Assembly (NCBI GenBank): GCA_000827325.1
Contig: KN832885.1
Span: 62,001 to 126,000 of the forward strand
From: Oidiodendron maius Zn
Taxonomy: Eukaryota; Ascomycota; Leotiomycetes; Myxotrichaceae
Length of the DNA: 64,000 bases
Direction of reading: 5' to 3'
Shown piece after piece: positions 49,028 to 58,670 of the stretch. Numbering within the stretch: the stretch's first letter is position 1; each line of letters opens with the position of its first letter. The notes under the pieces are model-generated. The model did not search any database, was not told where the DNA came from, and was given only the letters and a program-made list of their open reading frames with translations. A program made the position numbers and the translations under genes.

Positions 49028-50636
49028 TCACACCCCAATACAGCTTTCATCTGATCGCACACTACTTGTCTGTGCTGATTGGAAGCTCATGGCACCCGCT
49101 TGGGCGTTGTTACTCATTACATTCCTACATTCAGAGAGGCCGTCGCCAGTTACTCTCCCAAGGCATGACAGCTCCTGTCGAAACCACCGCTGTTGCATGG
49201 TACTGATCCCTTCTACGGTCGATGCGACAAGTAACGGCCATGAAACCAAACGTGCTAGGTACGGCTTGACCTCCTCGTTGAGATTGAGTATGGCAGAAGG
49301 TTGATTGGCGGAAGAATTATCCACTTTGATTCTCTCAAGGCAGAATGGAATACTGCATGCCAGGTTATCTGCCATGGATTCCAAGCGAGCAGTACACTCA
49401 TCCTGCAGCTGCTTGTGACAAAGCCCAATTGCTGGATCCAGTCGACGCAGTTCAATAATTTTGCAACGCACACTGTTGATAACCAAGCACACTGCAAAGT
49501 ACTGGCACCATGCCGAGGCGAAGCCAGGTTTTGGAAAGCTGTAGACCGTTTGAGAGTAAAAATATCTCTGTGGGCGGGGATTAAGATCTGGTATAACGTG
49601 TTGTTTATAAATACATGCCCCGGGGATATTAGTTGACCAAGCTTGTAGCAATTTATCTAGCATTTGTGCTTCGGTATCCAGATGCTCGGCTTCTGAAAAC
49701 AGTTGGCTGTTCTGCCGTTGGAGTATCATCACCGCATAGTGTAAATTGACAACGCGAACCATAATGCGGTCATATTCAGGCTCCAGATCCTGCTCACCAA
49801 ATAGACTGCCATCTTGCATCCAATCTGGCAGAGGAAGATTCCTAACAAGAGAGGTTCTGAGCAACTCTCTTCTCGTTTGCTTTATGATAAAGTTAGGTGC
49901 ATTTTGGGTAAAGTTATCGCGCCAAACTTTTAAAATAGCTTTCACCCCATCATAATGGGACCATCTCGCATCCGATGTGAAAATGTCAGTTGGGTGAGCC
50001 TTATCAGGGGAGAGGGTTGCACCCTCATACCGGCTCATTAAAGAAGCAGCGAGTAAACAGGATTCGATATTCGGTTCATCTAATGTCGGGAAAGAAAGCT
50101 GGGCAATCCGATGCTGTGCAACTCCCAGAAGCCGATAGTAGTTTGAGGAGGCTTCTGTGAGAGCAGGGGGGTGTTGCTGAGTGCGCGAAAATATAACCAG
50201 GGCCAGGGATGCGATTGCGAGGTCTACCATGGGACATAACTTGCCGGAGGCCTTCCATATAGTTATGCATTCAGACAGTCCTCTGGTAAGATTCGGCACA
50301 TCTTGAAGGGCTTGTGAGTGGTATTGCAAATAGTACGCAACTGCCCGAGCCTGGAGATCGAAATGCGGGCTAAGAGTAGCGATGTTGGAGCGAGGGCCTC
50401 TGGGGCGTTTTGCTCTTCCACTTGCAAACGAATTCTCGACATGGATCGCGAAGGACGCCTGTTTTACAATGCTGCTATCAATGCATATGCGCTTCGCCTT
50501 GGTACATCTCTGGCAGATTGGTTTGGTTTCGTCACACTAAACAACGAATCAGTTTCCTGAAAGCCGAGGATTCCGAGCTGCTTGCCTTGACACGCCGAAG
50601 TTTGCACGTCTGGCATCCGACACTTGGATATGGCAT
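49028..50636 (-). CDS. Zn2Cys6 transcription factor
   Basis: A 519-residue regulator from a 17-codon first exon (50636-50586) and a long second exon (50536-49028). The 49-bp intron has a GC donor (AAG|GCAAGC) and splits the zinc cluster: GCQTCKLRRVK joins CDETKPICQRCTKAKRIC to give a perfect C-x2-C-x6-C-x6-C-x2-C-x6-C. Without splicing neither half makes a cluster. The rest has the fungal-specific regulatory domain common to this class (YYLQYHSQALQDVPNL, HYDGVKAILKVW, LLRTSLVRNLPLPDWM). It is divergent with the Ure2p-like GST gene across 568 bp, so control of that GST is a reasonable inference. Confidence 0.82.
50537..50585 (-). other. GC-AG intron inside a Zn2Cys6 cluster
   Basis: The 49-bp intron reads AAG|GCAAGC at the donor and GTTTAG|TGTGAC at the acceptor on the minus strand. 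It rejoins the first two and last four cysteines of the zinc cluster in exact register. No GT donor gives the join. Confidence 0.8.
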
Positions 50637-51204
50637 GACCTTCGACACCCGATTACAGTATTTGAGAATGACAGATATATTAAAAAGCAGATAAAGCTCG
50701 AGGAGATTCTCCACAAGGGGAATGGCTTTCATGATATCCCACACTTGCTCACATCGAGGTTAGTGTGTAAAGGCGGCCCCGGCTGCCGAACAGTTGCCTA
50801 CCACGCTAGTCTGTTTCGGGCGAAACCTCGCGAGATGCTTCAGGACTGGGGGACCCGGAGACTTGCCGCGTTCCTCTGTTGCGGGAGCTGAGTTGTGAAC
50901 ATGAAGCATCTAGTCTTTCATAGGGCACATCCTGCGAGGCGTGCATTTGTAAAAAGCCCCGGTTATTACAAATGCTGTGTAACAGAGGCCGCTTTCTTGG
51001 TAAGAGGCTCTACCGTACAAGTTGGCCTGAACGGGAGATATCTAGCCTTTTGGTTTACAGTATATAATGCCATGCGTTCGACAATGTTCTGCTTCAACGT
51101 CATTAAGAGCTTCCGCTTCCTCCAAAACACAAAGCTTGTTTCCGGAAATCCAAGGCCAGCCGCATAACCTCTCCTGTCTCCGCTTAACTAAGGAAGAGAA
51201 CAAA
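50637..51204. promoter_or_regulatory. Divergent promoter, Zn2Cys6 regulator / GST
   Basis: A 568-bp region with several CGG triplets around 50770-50880 (for example GGCGGCCCCGGCTGCCG and GTTTCGGGCGAAACC, an inverted repeat near 50815-50830). These could be targets of the adjacent Zn2Cys6 protein. Confidence 0.4.
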
Positions 51205-51894
51205 ATGGCATCCCAGCTCGAACCAATTATCCTGTTTGGTGAAGGCGGGCCCAATCCGCCGAAAGTCCGCATCATGCTCGAGGAACTGGGCCTTCCGTAT
51301 AAAAGTACTCCCATCGCCTTCACAGACGTCAAATCTCCTGACTATCTCGCAATCAACCCAAACGGTCGATTGCCATCAATCAAAGACCCAAATACCGGCA
51401 TCACTCTGTGGGAATCCGGAGCGATTATCGAATATCTGATTGAACGGTATGACACAAAACGGCAGCTTAGTTTCGGTCCAGGCACGCCAGAGTCATACCA
51501 CGCGAGACAGTGGCTATTTTTCCAGACCACGGGACAAGGTCCGTACTATGGACAGTACGCATGGTTCAAGAAATTTCATCCTGAGCAGCTTCCGAGCGCC
51601 ATCGAGCGGTATATCAAAGAGATTAACCGGGTGTCAGGAGTACTCGACGGGTGTCTGGCTCAGCAGGAAAAGGAGCATGGTGGCGGAGCTGGCTATAATG
51701 GACCATGGCTGGTAGGCAACAAGCTGTCGTACGCGGATCTCGTTTTCATCTCCTGGCAGAGAATCATACCTTTAATGATCGATAAGGAGGAGTTCGATGA
51801 GAATAACTTTCCGCATTTGAAGAAATGGCTAGACAATATGGCTACTCGTGAGTCCGTCAAGATCTCGCTTCCGAAGCCTCAGCCGCATAAATAA
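51205..51894 (+). CDS. Ure2p-like glutathione S-transferase
   Basis: An intronless 229-residue GST. The N-terminal thioredoxin fold has GEGGPNPPKVRIMLEELGLP with the Asn-Pro site typical of Ure2p-like GSTs, NPNGRLPSIKDP (cis-Pro loop region) and WESGAIIEYLIERYD (Glu-Ser glutathione site). The C-terminal helical domain includes GPWLVGNKLSYADLVFISWQ, the conserved N-capping box. Fungal members conjugate glutathione to electrophiles or reduce peroxides. The start at 51205 precedes the conserved N-terminus; an upstream open frame to 51067 is not coding-like. Confidence 0.87.
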   Translation: MASQLEPIILFGEGGPNPPKVRIMLEELGLPYKSTPIAFTDVKSPDYLAINPNGRLPSIKDPNTGITLWESGAIIEYLIERYDTKRQLSFGPGTPESYHARQWLFFQTTGQGPYYGQYAWFKKFHPEQLPSAIERYIKEINRVSGVLDGCLAQQEKEHGGGAGYNGPWLVGNKLSYADLVFISWQRIIPLMIDKEEFDENNFPHLKKWLDNMATRESVKISLPKPQPHK

Positions 51895-52312
51895 GAGGCT
51901 CTCATAGATAGTCTCTTGCCTAGTGTGCTCTAATATACATTCATATGACATCCTTACTTCTCGATATTCGGGTACTCACAGTATGCAGTCGTTTCTCTTC
52001 CATTCCGGTTGGCGGAAAATTGTCAGGAGGTAGCCCACGTCGGTCTGATTCGCTAATTGGATATACCGCGGCAGCAAAGTTAATTCTCGTAGAGAGGTAT
52101 TGTCATCTTCTATTGCGGTAGCCATCAATTCCAAGTCGGGGTTCAATAATTACCGAAACTACTACCCGATGAAGTGAGAAGACTTGGGTTAAGAAGATCG
52201 GAAGAGATTATAGTGGGCATTAACGTTTTCAGAACATTTCCCTGCAATGATTTGGTTTCTAACAACTCCCTTTCTCTAATACTGTTCTCTCGTCATGCCA
52301 CATTGCATCCTT
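51895..52312. other. Convergent intergenic region
   Basis: A 418-bp spacer between the GST (+) and the membrane protein gene (-). No feature is supported. Confidence 0.35.
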
Positions 52313-53621
52313 CTATTGTCGGATTGTTGCCAGGGGAATCTCATCATCACTGCTCCTATTTTCAATTTCCGTGGTGGTCATAGTTATTCTGTCTCCGTGA
52401 TTTGGCGTTAGGTTATCAATAAACCCATACTTTAAGTCATCGTCCAACTTGTGAAAGTGCTGCGATCTTCGACCTTTTGGATGGTCGCCACCGCCACCTC
52501 CAATTGTGATAATGCCCGCATTATTATCGATACCATTGCTTGCGCTCACCGCAGCTGTTGAGGTGCCCTTGAAGACGCTTCGAACAAGAGGGCCCTCGAG
52601 AGTTGGTTAGCCGAAGCCCAACTGAACGCGGTATGTCTACATACCAGAGTTGGCAGGCATGCTGAGACGATACCACTGCTAAGCTCAATTGTATTCCATG
52701 CACAACCTAAAGCCAATGTATCTGAGATCTTAGTATCGGTCAAAGCTAGGAGAATCCTTTGTTCTTACATGATAGATCGTTTGGGTTGTAACCGATATAG
52801 ACAGTAAAGCGGTAGATACTTGTAAAGACAACAAAGCTACCTAACAGGAAAATAATTGTCAAGAGAATTTTTAGGCGCAGATTAGTCTGAAGCAACCAGA
52901 CATTCGGCAACGGTAATGCCAAGATGGCGATGTCAGTTATGATATTTGGGATCGAGACGGCGAGAAACGTTACTTTCAGGTCAATGCAAGTGCCAGCCGT
53001 CCACGGAGCCCATGCCTTTTTCCTAGGGTTGCATTGGCCTTGACTTACGCCCGTGAGTACAAGCATCCACACGGTAGATATAACCCCCAGAATCAGTGCT
53101 CTAATTTTGACCTTTCGTATAGGAAATATTCGATAGTACATAACGAGCAGCGAGACTTTAATCAAGCTGATACACATGAAATAGAAGGGCTCGTTCACTA
53201 AGAGGATCTAGAAAGATATTAGTTTTAAGTGTAATAGGTTTTAGTTTAGCGCCTCACTAACTTTGCCTAACTTTACTGCTTCGTCTAATGTTAGGGCGCC
53301 TGAGTGAAGCCCAAGTCCGTTGTCAACCACTGCCATCATTAGTATATTAATGGATTACCCTAGCGCGGGCTACAAACTAATGATAATGCAAACTAGATTC
53401 CCGACAAGAAAAAGTAGTGCGGCTACTATTAGCCAGTCGTCTAAGCCATATCCTGCACATTTTCTAAATCTTGCGAGGAATCGAAGTGCCACGAAGACGA
53501 CGGCTATCACAGTGAAGACAATACTAAGGGTACGAGTACTCCCCCTTCGATCTTGAGTTAAGTCTTGTGTTGCTGCAATCTTTTGCGCTGCCTCAAGGTA
53601 TGCGGCCAATGCTGGATCCAT
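52313..53621 (-). CDS. PTH11/rhodopsin-like integral membrane protein
   Basis: A 369-residue seven-helix membrane protein from exons 53621-53378, 53329-53262, 53207-52769, 52721-52645 and 52594-52313 on the minus strand. All introns are 47-54 bp GT-AG. Landmarks of the fungal rhodopsin-domain (SAT4/PTH11-related) family are RFLARFRKCAGYGLDDWLIV, FMCISLIKVSLLVMYYRIFP, GTCIDLKVTF, ITDIAILALPLPNVWLLQ and IELSSGIVSACLPTL. The C-terminal tail is cytoplasmic, Gly/Asp-rich (TIGGGGGDHPKG). The extracellular CFEM domain of some PTH11 proteins is absent. Likely a plasma-membrane sensor or of unknown function. Confidence 0.82.
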
Positions 53622-54684
53622 GTCGAAGGTAAACCTCCTGGCGTGAGCCTAGTTACAGAGAAAGAAGTTGTAAACTAGAACAGTGGTTAAAAAGACACGA
53701 TACAGGTAGAATTATACGGCCTCTTAAGTAAGAGTGAATAATACATTATTATTGTCAATGATGCCCAAGGTTTCTTTGCCTGCCGCCCCTGAAGATCTTG
53801 TTACCCGTGGGAAGAAAAGAGAACCGCGCGTTGCCAGTTTGCACAGACATTTGCCGCTCGACGCGGCCCATAACAGCCGATCGCCATCCATCTACCAGAA
53901 TCGGGGGAATATGTCTGTGCACATTTCATATCCTTCAAGTCGTTCACGAGTCAGTAACCCACCCGCCTTGTACTCCAACCAGCGCCTCCTTCATCCCTCG
54001 GGCCCCTAGCGTGGGTCTAAAAAAGCCACCTCCTGATATCCCTTCTCTTAACTTTCCCTGTGCTGAAACAACATCATGCTAAAGTCGGGGTTAACATACC
54101 TAGACCTTCAGCAAAAACGCCACCGTAAGAAGAATCAACGCGAGCCGACACTAGACAAAGACTAGTGTCATGGATACCCTCTGCGGAGGGGCGGAATCTG
54201 GTTTATGACTGATCATCTGCAATCGCCCTGCACTTCCCCCTCTACGGCACTATACTGCAATTGGTGTTCCAATGGCCCACAGAGTAAGCAGTAACGCCTC
54301 CACATTGTACATACTGTACAATTCTTGCCGTCTTCCCAATACTAGTCTACCAAGTTCCAAGGGTTCCAGTTCGAACCGCTTTTGTTCGCTGTTACTGTAC
54401 TGCGCTCAGCGCCAATCGTGCCATATGCACGGACGGATACGTAAGCCCGCGCGATTCTCTGCAGATGCATAGTTTTATTCAGGCCATGCAAAATTCCAAT
54501 GAGAGAGTCGACTTACCCTTAGTTTGCGAGAAAATATCTCAATTGCACTTAGATCAATATATGCAGACTCGATGCCAATGACTCCTTGAAACCAGACTTT
54601 TTGATGGGCCTACTGCTCCCAGACGGATTACTCGACGAACAATTCATCTTCCTTCCCAGTCGCGTACTACGAAATATTACCACT
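53622..54684. promoter_or_regulatory. Divergent region (1.1 kb)
   Basis: Between the PTH11-like gene (-) and the alpha/beta hydrolase (+). Short plus-strand ORFs at 53734-54009 and 53798-54082 overlap in different frames and have no motifs. Otherwise nothing is seen. Confidence 0.35.
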
Positions 54685-55522
54685 ATGTCGACCAAAAAGC
54701 CCACGATAGTCATTGTTCACGGGGCTTGGCAGTTAGCAGCTGGCTACGAGGCTTTTGCCGAGAAGCTCAAAGCACTTGGCTATCCGACTGAGGTTGTACC
54801 ACTTCCGTCAGTTGGAGGTACAGAAACCCCCCTTCAGGGCCTTCCCGAAGATACTGTAGCAGTACGAAAAGCCTTGACAAGACTTGTCCATGACGGCCTT
54901 GAAGTATTACTTCTCTGCCACTCATACGGGGGAGTAGTAGGGAGCTGTGCCGTCGAAGGATTTGACTTCGGGTCCAGGAAGAAGGAAGGAAAGAGTGGCG
55001 GCGTGATCATGACAGTATATATGTCTGCCTTTGTGATACGCAAAGGAGAGACCTTGTTGGATATGTTTGGAAATCCACTACCATGGATGCATATTAAGGT
55101 GAACATATTCTCTCGATCCTCTTCTCATCATTATTGCTAACCGGAGGATTGATTTGAAGGGGGACAAATGCAGCGCAGTAGCGTCAATGATGCCACAAAT
55201 TGCATTTAATGACCTCCCTACAGAGCAAGCTGCTCTCTATGGCAGCCAAATGAGCCACTCAGCAGCAGTGGTCTTCGCAACCCCATCGACGTATGAACCA
55301 TGGGCGAATGGAGTTCCTTGTGCCTATATCTTCTGCACTGATGACAATGCTGTGCCTTTTCAAATCCAGCAACAAATGGCTAGTCAACTAGGGCCGGAGC
55401 CAACTACCTTCACTCTCAAGGCAGGTCATTGTCCTTTCTTGAGCATTCCGGACAAACTCGCGGAAGTGATTGGCAAAACCGCTGAAGTGGGATTAAACAA
55501 GAGGTTGTTGACAACTCACTAA
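54685..55522 (+). CDS. Alpha/beta hydrolase, Ser nucleophile
   Basis: A 258-residue protein encoded by exons 54685-55098 and 55160-55522 (61-bp intron, phase 0). The pattern is that of small alpha/beta hydrolases related to plant methylesterases and fungal esterases: TIVIVHGAWQLAAGYEAF (oxyanion), LLLCHSYGGVVGSCA (Ser nucleophile), YIFCTDDNAVPF (acid) and LKAGHCPFLSIPDKL (His). An ATG at 54586 would add 33 residues, but the family starts near MSTKKPTIV. Plausible substrates are aryl or alkyl esters. A link to salicylate esters is only a thought, given the distance to the catechol cluster. Confidence 0.8.
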
Positions 55523-56316
55523 CGAGGAGGCGTTGAAATATATTGGAAGAGACCTACAAATTCATACATTGACTGCATTTGCTTGGAGCGATGTAAAATG
55601 CTTCCTAGAGCTGTGGTAGGAGAGCAAAACAATATTTGCAAGTCCTTAATGCCTGGATGAAGGAATCATAGGTGATGAGTTAACGCATCCTGTCTGCTAT
55701 CATCTTCACTTCGGTGCACGAATGGCAGCGTTCGCTTTACTTTCTAGAATTATGGACGGTATTCTCATATCCAATATTAGACATTAGCAGTCAATGGAAC
55801 TTCCATTAGCTCTGACATATTCTACATGCGAGTCGCACACTTCTCACCAACTCGCTCAAATACCTAGCGAATCATGTCTCTATCCTTTTGGTATATCTGT
55901 TCCCAGGCTTGTCCTACTCACTTCCGCAACGCTGAAATAATATCTCTTTTACCACATTCAATTGGGACCGTTGCTGAGTTATATATCATTCGATAAGTCT
56001 CGGTTGCCTCTGCAGGTTGAGCTTTGAGAGATTTTAATGCATCCTGGACTGCTAGATTAATTACATGTCCAACACGCCGTTTCCGAGTAAAAGACTATGG
56101 CGGCTATAAATTCTCTGGTTTCCTATGACGCTGTTGCTGCGGTTGACCGCCTTCTAATTTAGGTAAGGTACTTCGGATTCTGCCTGGTCGCTTCATCTAT
56201 TCTTCATCCCATTTTTTCCATTTCTCGCAAGGTATTAATACGCCATACACTACAGGGATTTCCCTTTCCATAAACCTGCATCAAAACAGACAAAATTGTA
56301 TAACGGGTGCGCGACA
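55523..56316. other. Intergenic region with transposon scrap
   Basis: A 794-bp region between the hydrolase and dihydroorotase genes. It contains the hAT-like fragment at about 55918-56085. No terminal inverted repeats or target-site duplications could be identified by eye. Confidence 0.4.
55918..56085 (-). mobile_element. hAT-type transposase relic (fragment)
   Basis: On the minus strand a short open stretch reads RKRRVGHVINLAVQDALKSL, then KAQPAEATETY, ending at a stop codon. The core GHVINLAVQDAL pattern resembles the conserved His-x-x-Asn-Leu segment of hAT-family transposases. Nothing else of the element is recognisable. I read it as a degraded fragment. Evidence is limited to this one motif. 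Confidence 0.4.
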
Positions 56317-57970
56317 ATGGGTCTGAAAAAGGTTGATAGATTGGAGTTGCCGCCGACGGCGGACATGCACGTCCATCTTAGGCAAGATAAGCTAATGGAA
56401 TTGGTCACGCCTCAAATATCTCATGGGGGAACTGACACAGTGCTCGTGATGGTGAGTATTTTGGGCCTTTGGCCCGGGAGTTTGCGAATTATTCGTGGGC
56501 CAACGTAGCTAACTTGGTGGCTTCCTGTTTTCATCTAGCCCAACTTGCAGCCACCAATTACAACTGTTGCGGCCGCGCTTGAATATTCCTCCAACTTGAA
56601 GTCTATATCTCCAGATGTCAAATTTTTAATGTCTCTCTATCTTCATATAAGTCTCTCAACTCTCTCCCTTATCTATATATGTAATTAACATTGTCTCTAC
56701 TCTTCCATCACGCCTGAGGTGATTGCCGAGGCAGCAGCTGCAGGCATTGCAAACGTGAAGATGTACCCCCAAGGCAAGACTTCTCCCCTGAGCTCCGCAG
56801 AACATAGGATTGACATCTCTTAGGCGTGACCACAAACTCGGCTTCAGGAGTTACTAACCTGGACGATTTCTATCCCGTGTTCGAAGCCATGGAAAAGGCA
56901 AGCCTCCAGATCTAAAGTTACATATTCAAAAGTCATTATGCTAACATCAGCTAAGCACGACATGATGCTTAACCTGCACGGCGAAGTGGCCGACCTAACA
57001 GGCCACGGCGATATTTCACACGAGGAAGCATTTTTGCCATGTCTTAAGGAGCTTAATGAACGCTTCCCTAAACTGCGCCTTGTAAATACGCCTTTTTAAT
57101 TTGTAAAACTTCTCGGAGTCTTACTTCCCTTTTCTGAACAGAACCTGCATGTGTCCGGAAGTTGAGACTTATCTGTGAAGTTATTACTCTGCTAAAGCGT
57201 CTCAACTCCAGCGGATACGAGACACAGCTCCTACTTCATTTTTAAAAGGGCGTATGCTGACTCCGAGATTGATAAGGTACTTGAGCACTGCACGACTGCG
57301 GCAGCACTGGATGCTGTACTTGCTTGCGGCCCAACTGTTGCTGGTATGTGTCCCTTTCCTCCTAACAGATAGATCCCTTGTTAATATACGAGTGATTTGC
57401 AGCCACAATTACAGCGCACCATCTATATTCGACTTTCGCGGACTGCTGCGATCCATTAGCATTCTGCAAGCCTATCCCAAAGAAACCAACAGACAGAGAT
57501 GCGCTTGTTAGAGCTGTAATCAGGGATGAGGATGACGGAAAATTCTTCTTGTAAGGGTTAAAATCGACTGATTTTCAGTGTCCGTTCTAATTCCTCTTTC
57601 CTCCCTTAGCGGGAGTGACAGTGCGCCCCACCTCCTATCGACCAAACACGTTGGACCGGAAGGGAAAGTCCCGGCAGGCGTATATACACAACCATATTGC
57701 ACCCAGCTGGTTCTCCTAGCCTTAGAAGAAGCTGTAGACAGAGGCGTCATCAGCGATGATGATATCACGCAGGAGAAGCTCGAACGATTCTTAAGCAAAT
57801 CAGGGAGACGGTTCTATAAGCTTCCTGAGCCAGCTAAGGGAACAAAGATTATACTGGAGAGAAAAGATGAGATCATTCCCAAGAGTATTAAAAGTACGGA
57901 TGGGAGCGTTGAGGTTGGGAACTCGAGGGCCGGTGCGAAGGTTTGGAGTTTGCGGTGGGAGGGGGTGTAG
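56317..57970 (+). CDS. URA4: Dihydroorotase (pyrimidine biosynthesis) with non-canonical introns
   Basis: A 363-residue dihydroorotase, which closes carbamoyl-aspartate to dihydroorotate. Eight exons: 56317-56451, 56539-56646, 56701-56773, 56824-56897, 56956-57081, 57277-57343, 57403-57550 and 57610-57970. All metal and catalytic residues are present: ADMHVHLR (His-x-His), the carbamylated Lys in NVKMYPQGVTTNS, LNLHGE, VLEHCTTAAALDAV, TITAHHL and GSDSAPH. Four introns are GT-AG; intron 2 is AT-AC and introns 3 and 4 are GC-AG. The non-canonical junctions restore family sequence exactly (LYLH/SSITPEV, MYPQ/GVTTNS, EAMEK/HDMMLNLHGE), so decay is not needed to explain them. Start chosen at 56317, as HVHLR then falls near residue 20. 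A dihydroorotase is normally single-copy housekeeping; whether this is the only copy cannot be judged. Confidence 0.85.
56647..56700 (+). other. AT-AC intron in the dihydroorotase gene
   Basis: A 54-bp intron with ends ATAAGT...CTCTAC and a plausible branch site ATTAAC 12 nt before the 3' end. It joins MSLYLH to SSITPEV with no residue gained or lost relative to the dihydroorotase family. No AG occurs between the donor and the next conserved codons except within CCTGAG of the ITPE motif itself, so a canonical intron would delete conserved residues. The donor looks like GTAAGT with a G-to-A change. Confidence 0.7.
56774..56823 (+). other. GC-AG intron in the dihydroorotase gene (first)
   Basis: A 50-bp intron, CAAG|GCAAGA...CTCTTAG|GCGTG, branch-like TTGAC. 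It splits the conserved MYPQG motif after the first base of the Gly codon. Confidence 0.8.
56898..56955 (+). other. GC-AG intron in the dihydroorotase gene (second)
   Basis: A 58-bp intron, AAAAG|GCAAGC...CAGCTAAG|CACGA, with a CTAAC branch-like site. It joins FEAMEK to HDMMLNLHGE in frame. The alternative upstream AG (CATCAG) would shift the frame. Confidence 0.75.
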
Positions 57971-58670
57971 ATAGACAGGCTAGGCAATGTTTCAACATAT
58001 CGTGGTCTTATGGCTTGAGACAGGCTGTTACCGTCACTTTACCTTCCGTCCTTCGTGAATTCCGGTCAGCCTTTGACCGGTTCTACTGCAGGCGGTATTT
58101 AAGCCTGAACCTTTAGTTGCAAGTTCATGAGGCGCGGGTATCCTAGAGCTGTCATACCTTAGGGAAATGATATTATGAGTTGAAATTGCAATGACAGTTT
58201 ATATCAACCCTTCTTCCATTGAGCTGCGCAGATCGCGGCCGTCGCACCTGAATATCTTTGGCCTAATGAAGTTGTGTGTCCTGGAATTGAGGCGTCAAGC
58301 ACGCCTGTAGGTCATGAACTAGCTTTCAGGCGAGTGGGCATTTCGAGGTATTTCCGATCACCTCAGGTGTAACGGAGGGGTGAAGTTGGGAGGAGGCTAG
58401 ATGGACAGACCACTGTCTAAGTAAAATCCTAGGCTGCACAGGGGACTGACAAAGAGTGACATTAGGAAGTGCAACGCACATCTCGATAGCTTAGCTTAGC
58501 CAGACTGATATAGTATGTACGCAATGAACCCTATAAAATAGCTGAAAGTGCCACTATGAGATCACGTTTACCCATGCCCGCATGGCATACAACTGAGCTG
58601 CGTTTATCTTCATAACTGCTCTTCATCACTATTTCTATGCACTATCAAGACCATAAGCGAACGCAATGAG
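57971..58670. other. Convergent intergenic region
   Basis: A 700-bp spacer between the dihydroorotase (+) and the short-chain dehydrogenase (-). No ORF or repeat is supported. Confidence 0.35.

Noticed and set aside
53734-54082. Two overlapping plus-strand ORFs (91 and 94 codons)
   Set aside because: Different frames over the same Pro/Ser-rich stretch, no motif, and in a divergent promoter region.
56647-56700. U12-type reading of the AT-AC intron
   Set aside because: The branch ATTAAC is partly compatible, but the donor ATAAGTCT does not match ATATCC, and most ascomycetes lack the minor spliceosome; a U2-type AT-AC intron fits better.
56317-57970. Dihydroorotase as a pseudogene
   Set aside because: With the non-canonical introns removed, the frame is open for 363 residues and every metal ligand and catalytic motif is present, so an intact gene is the simpler reading.
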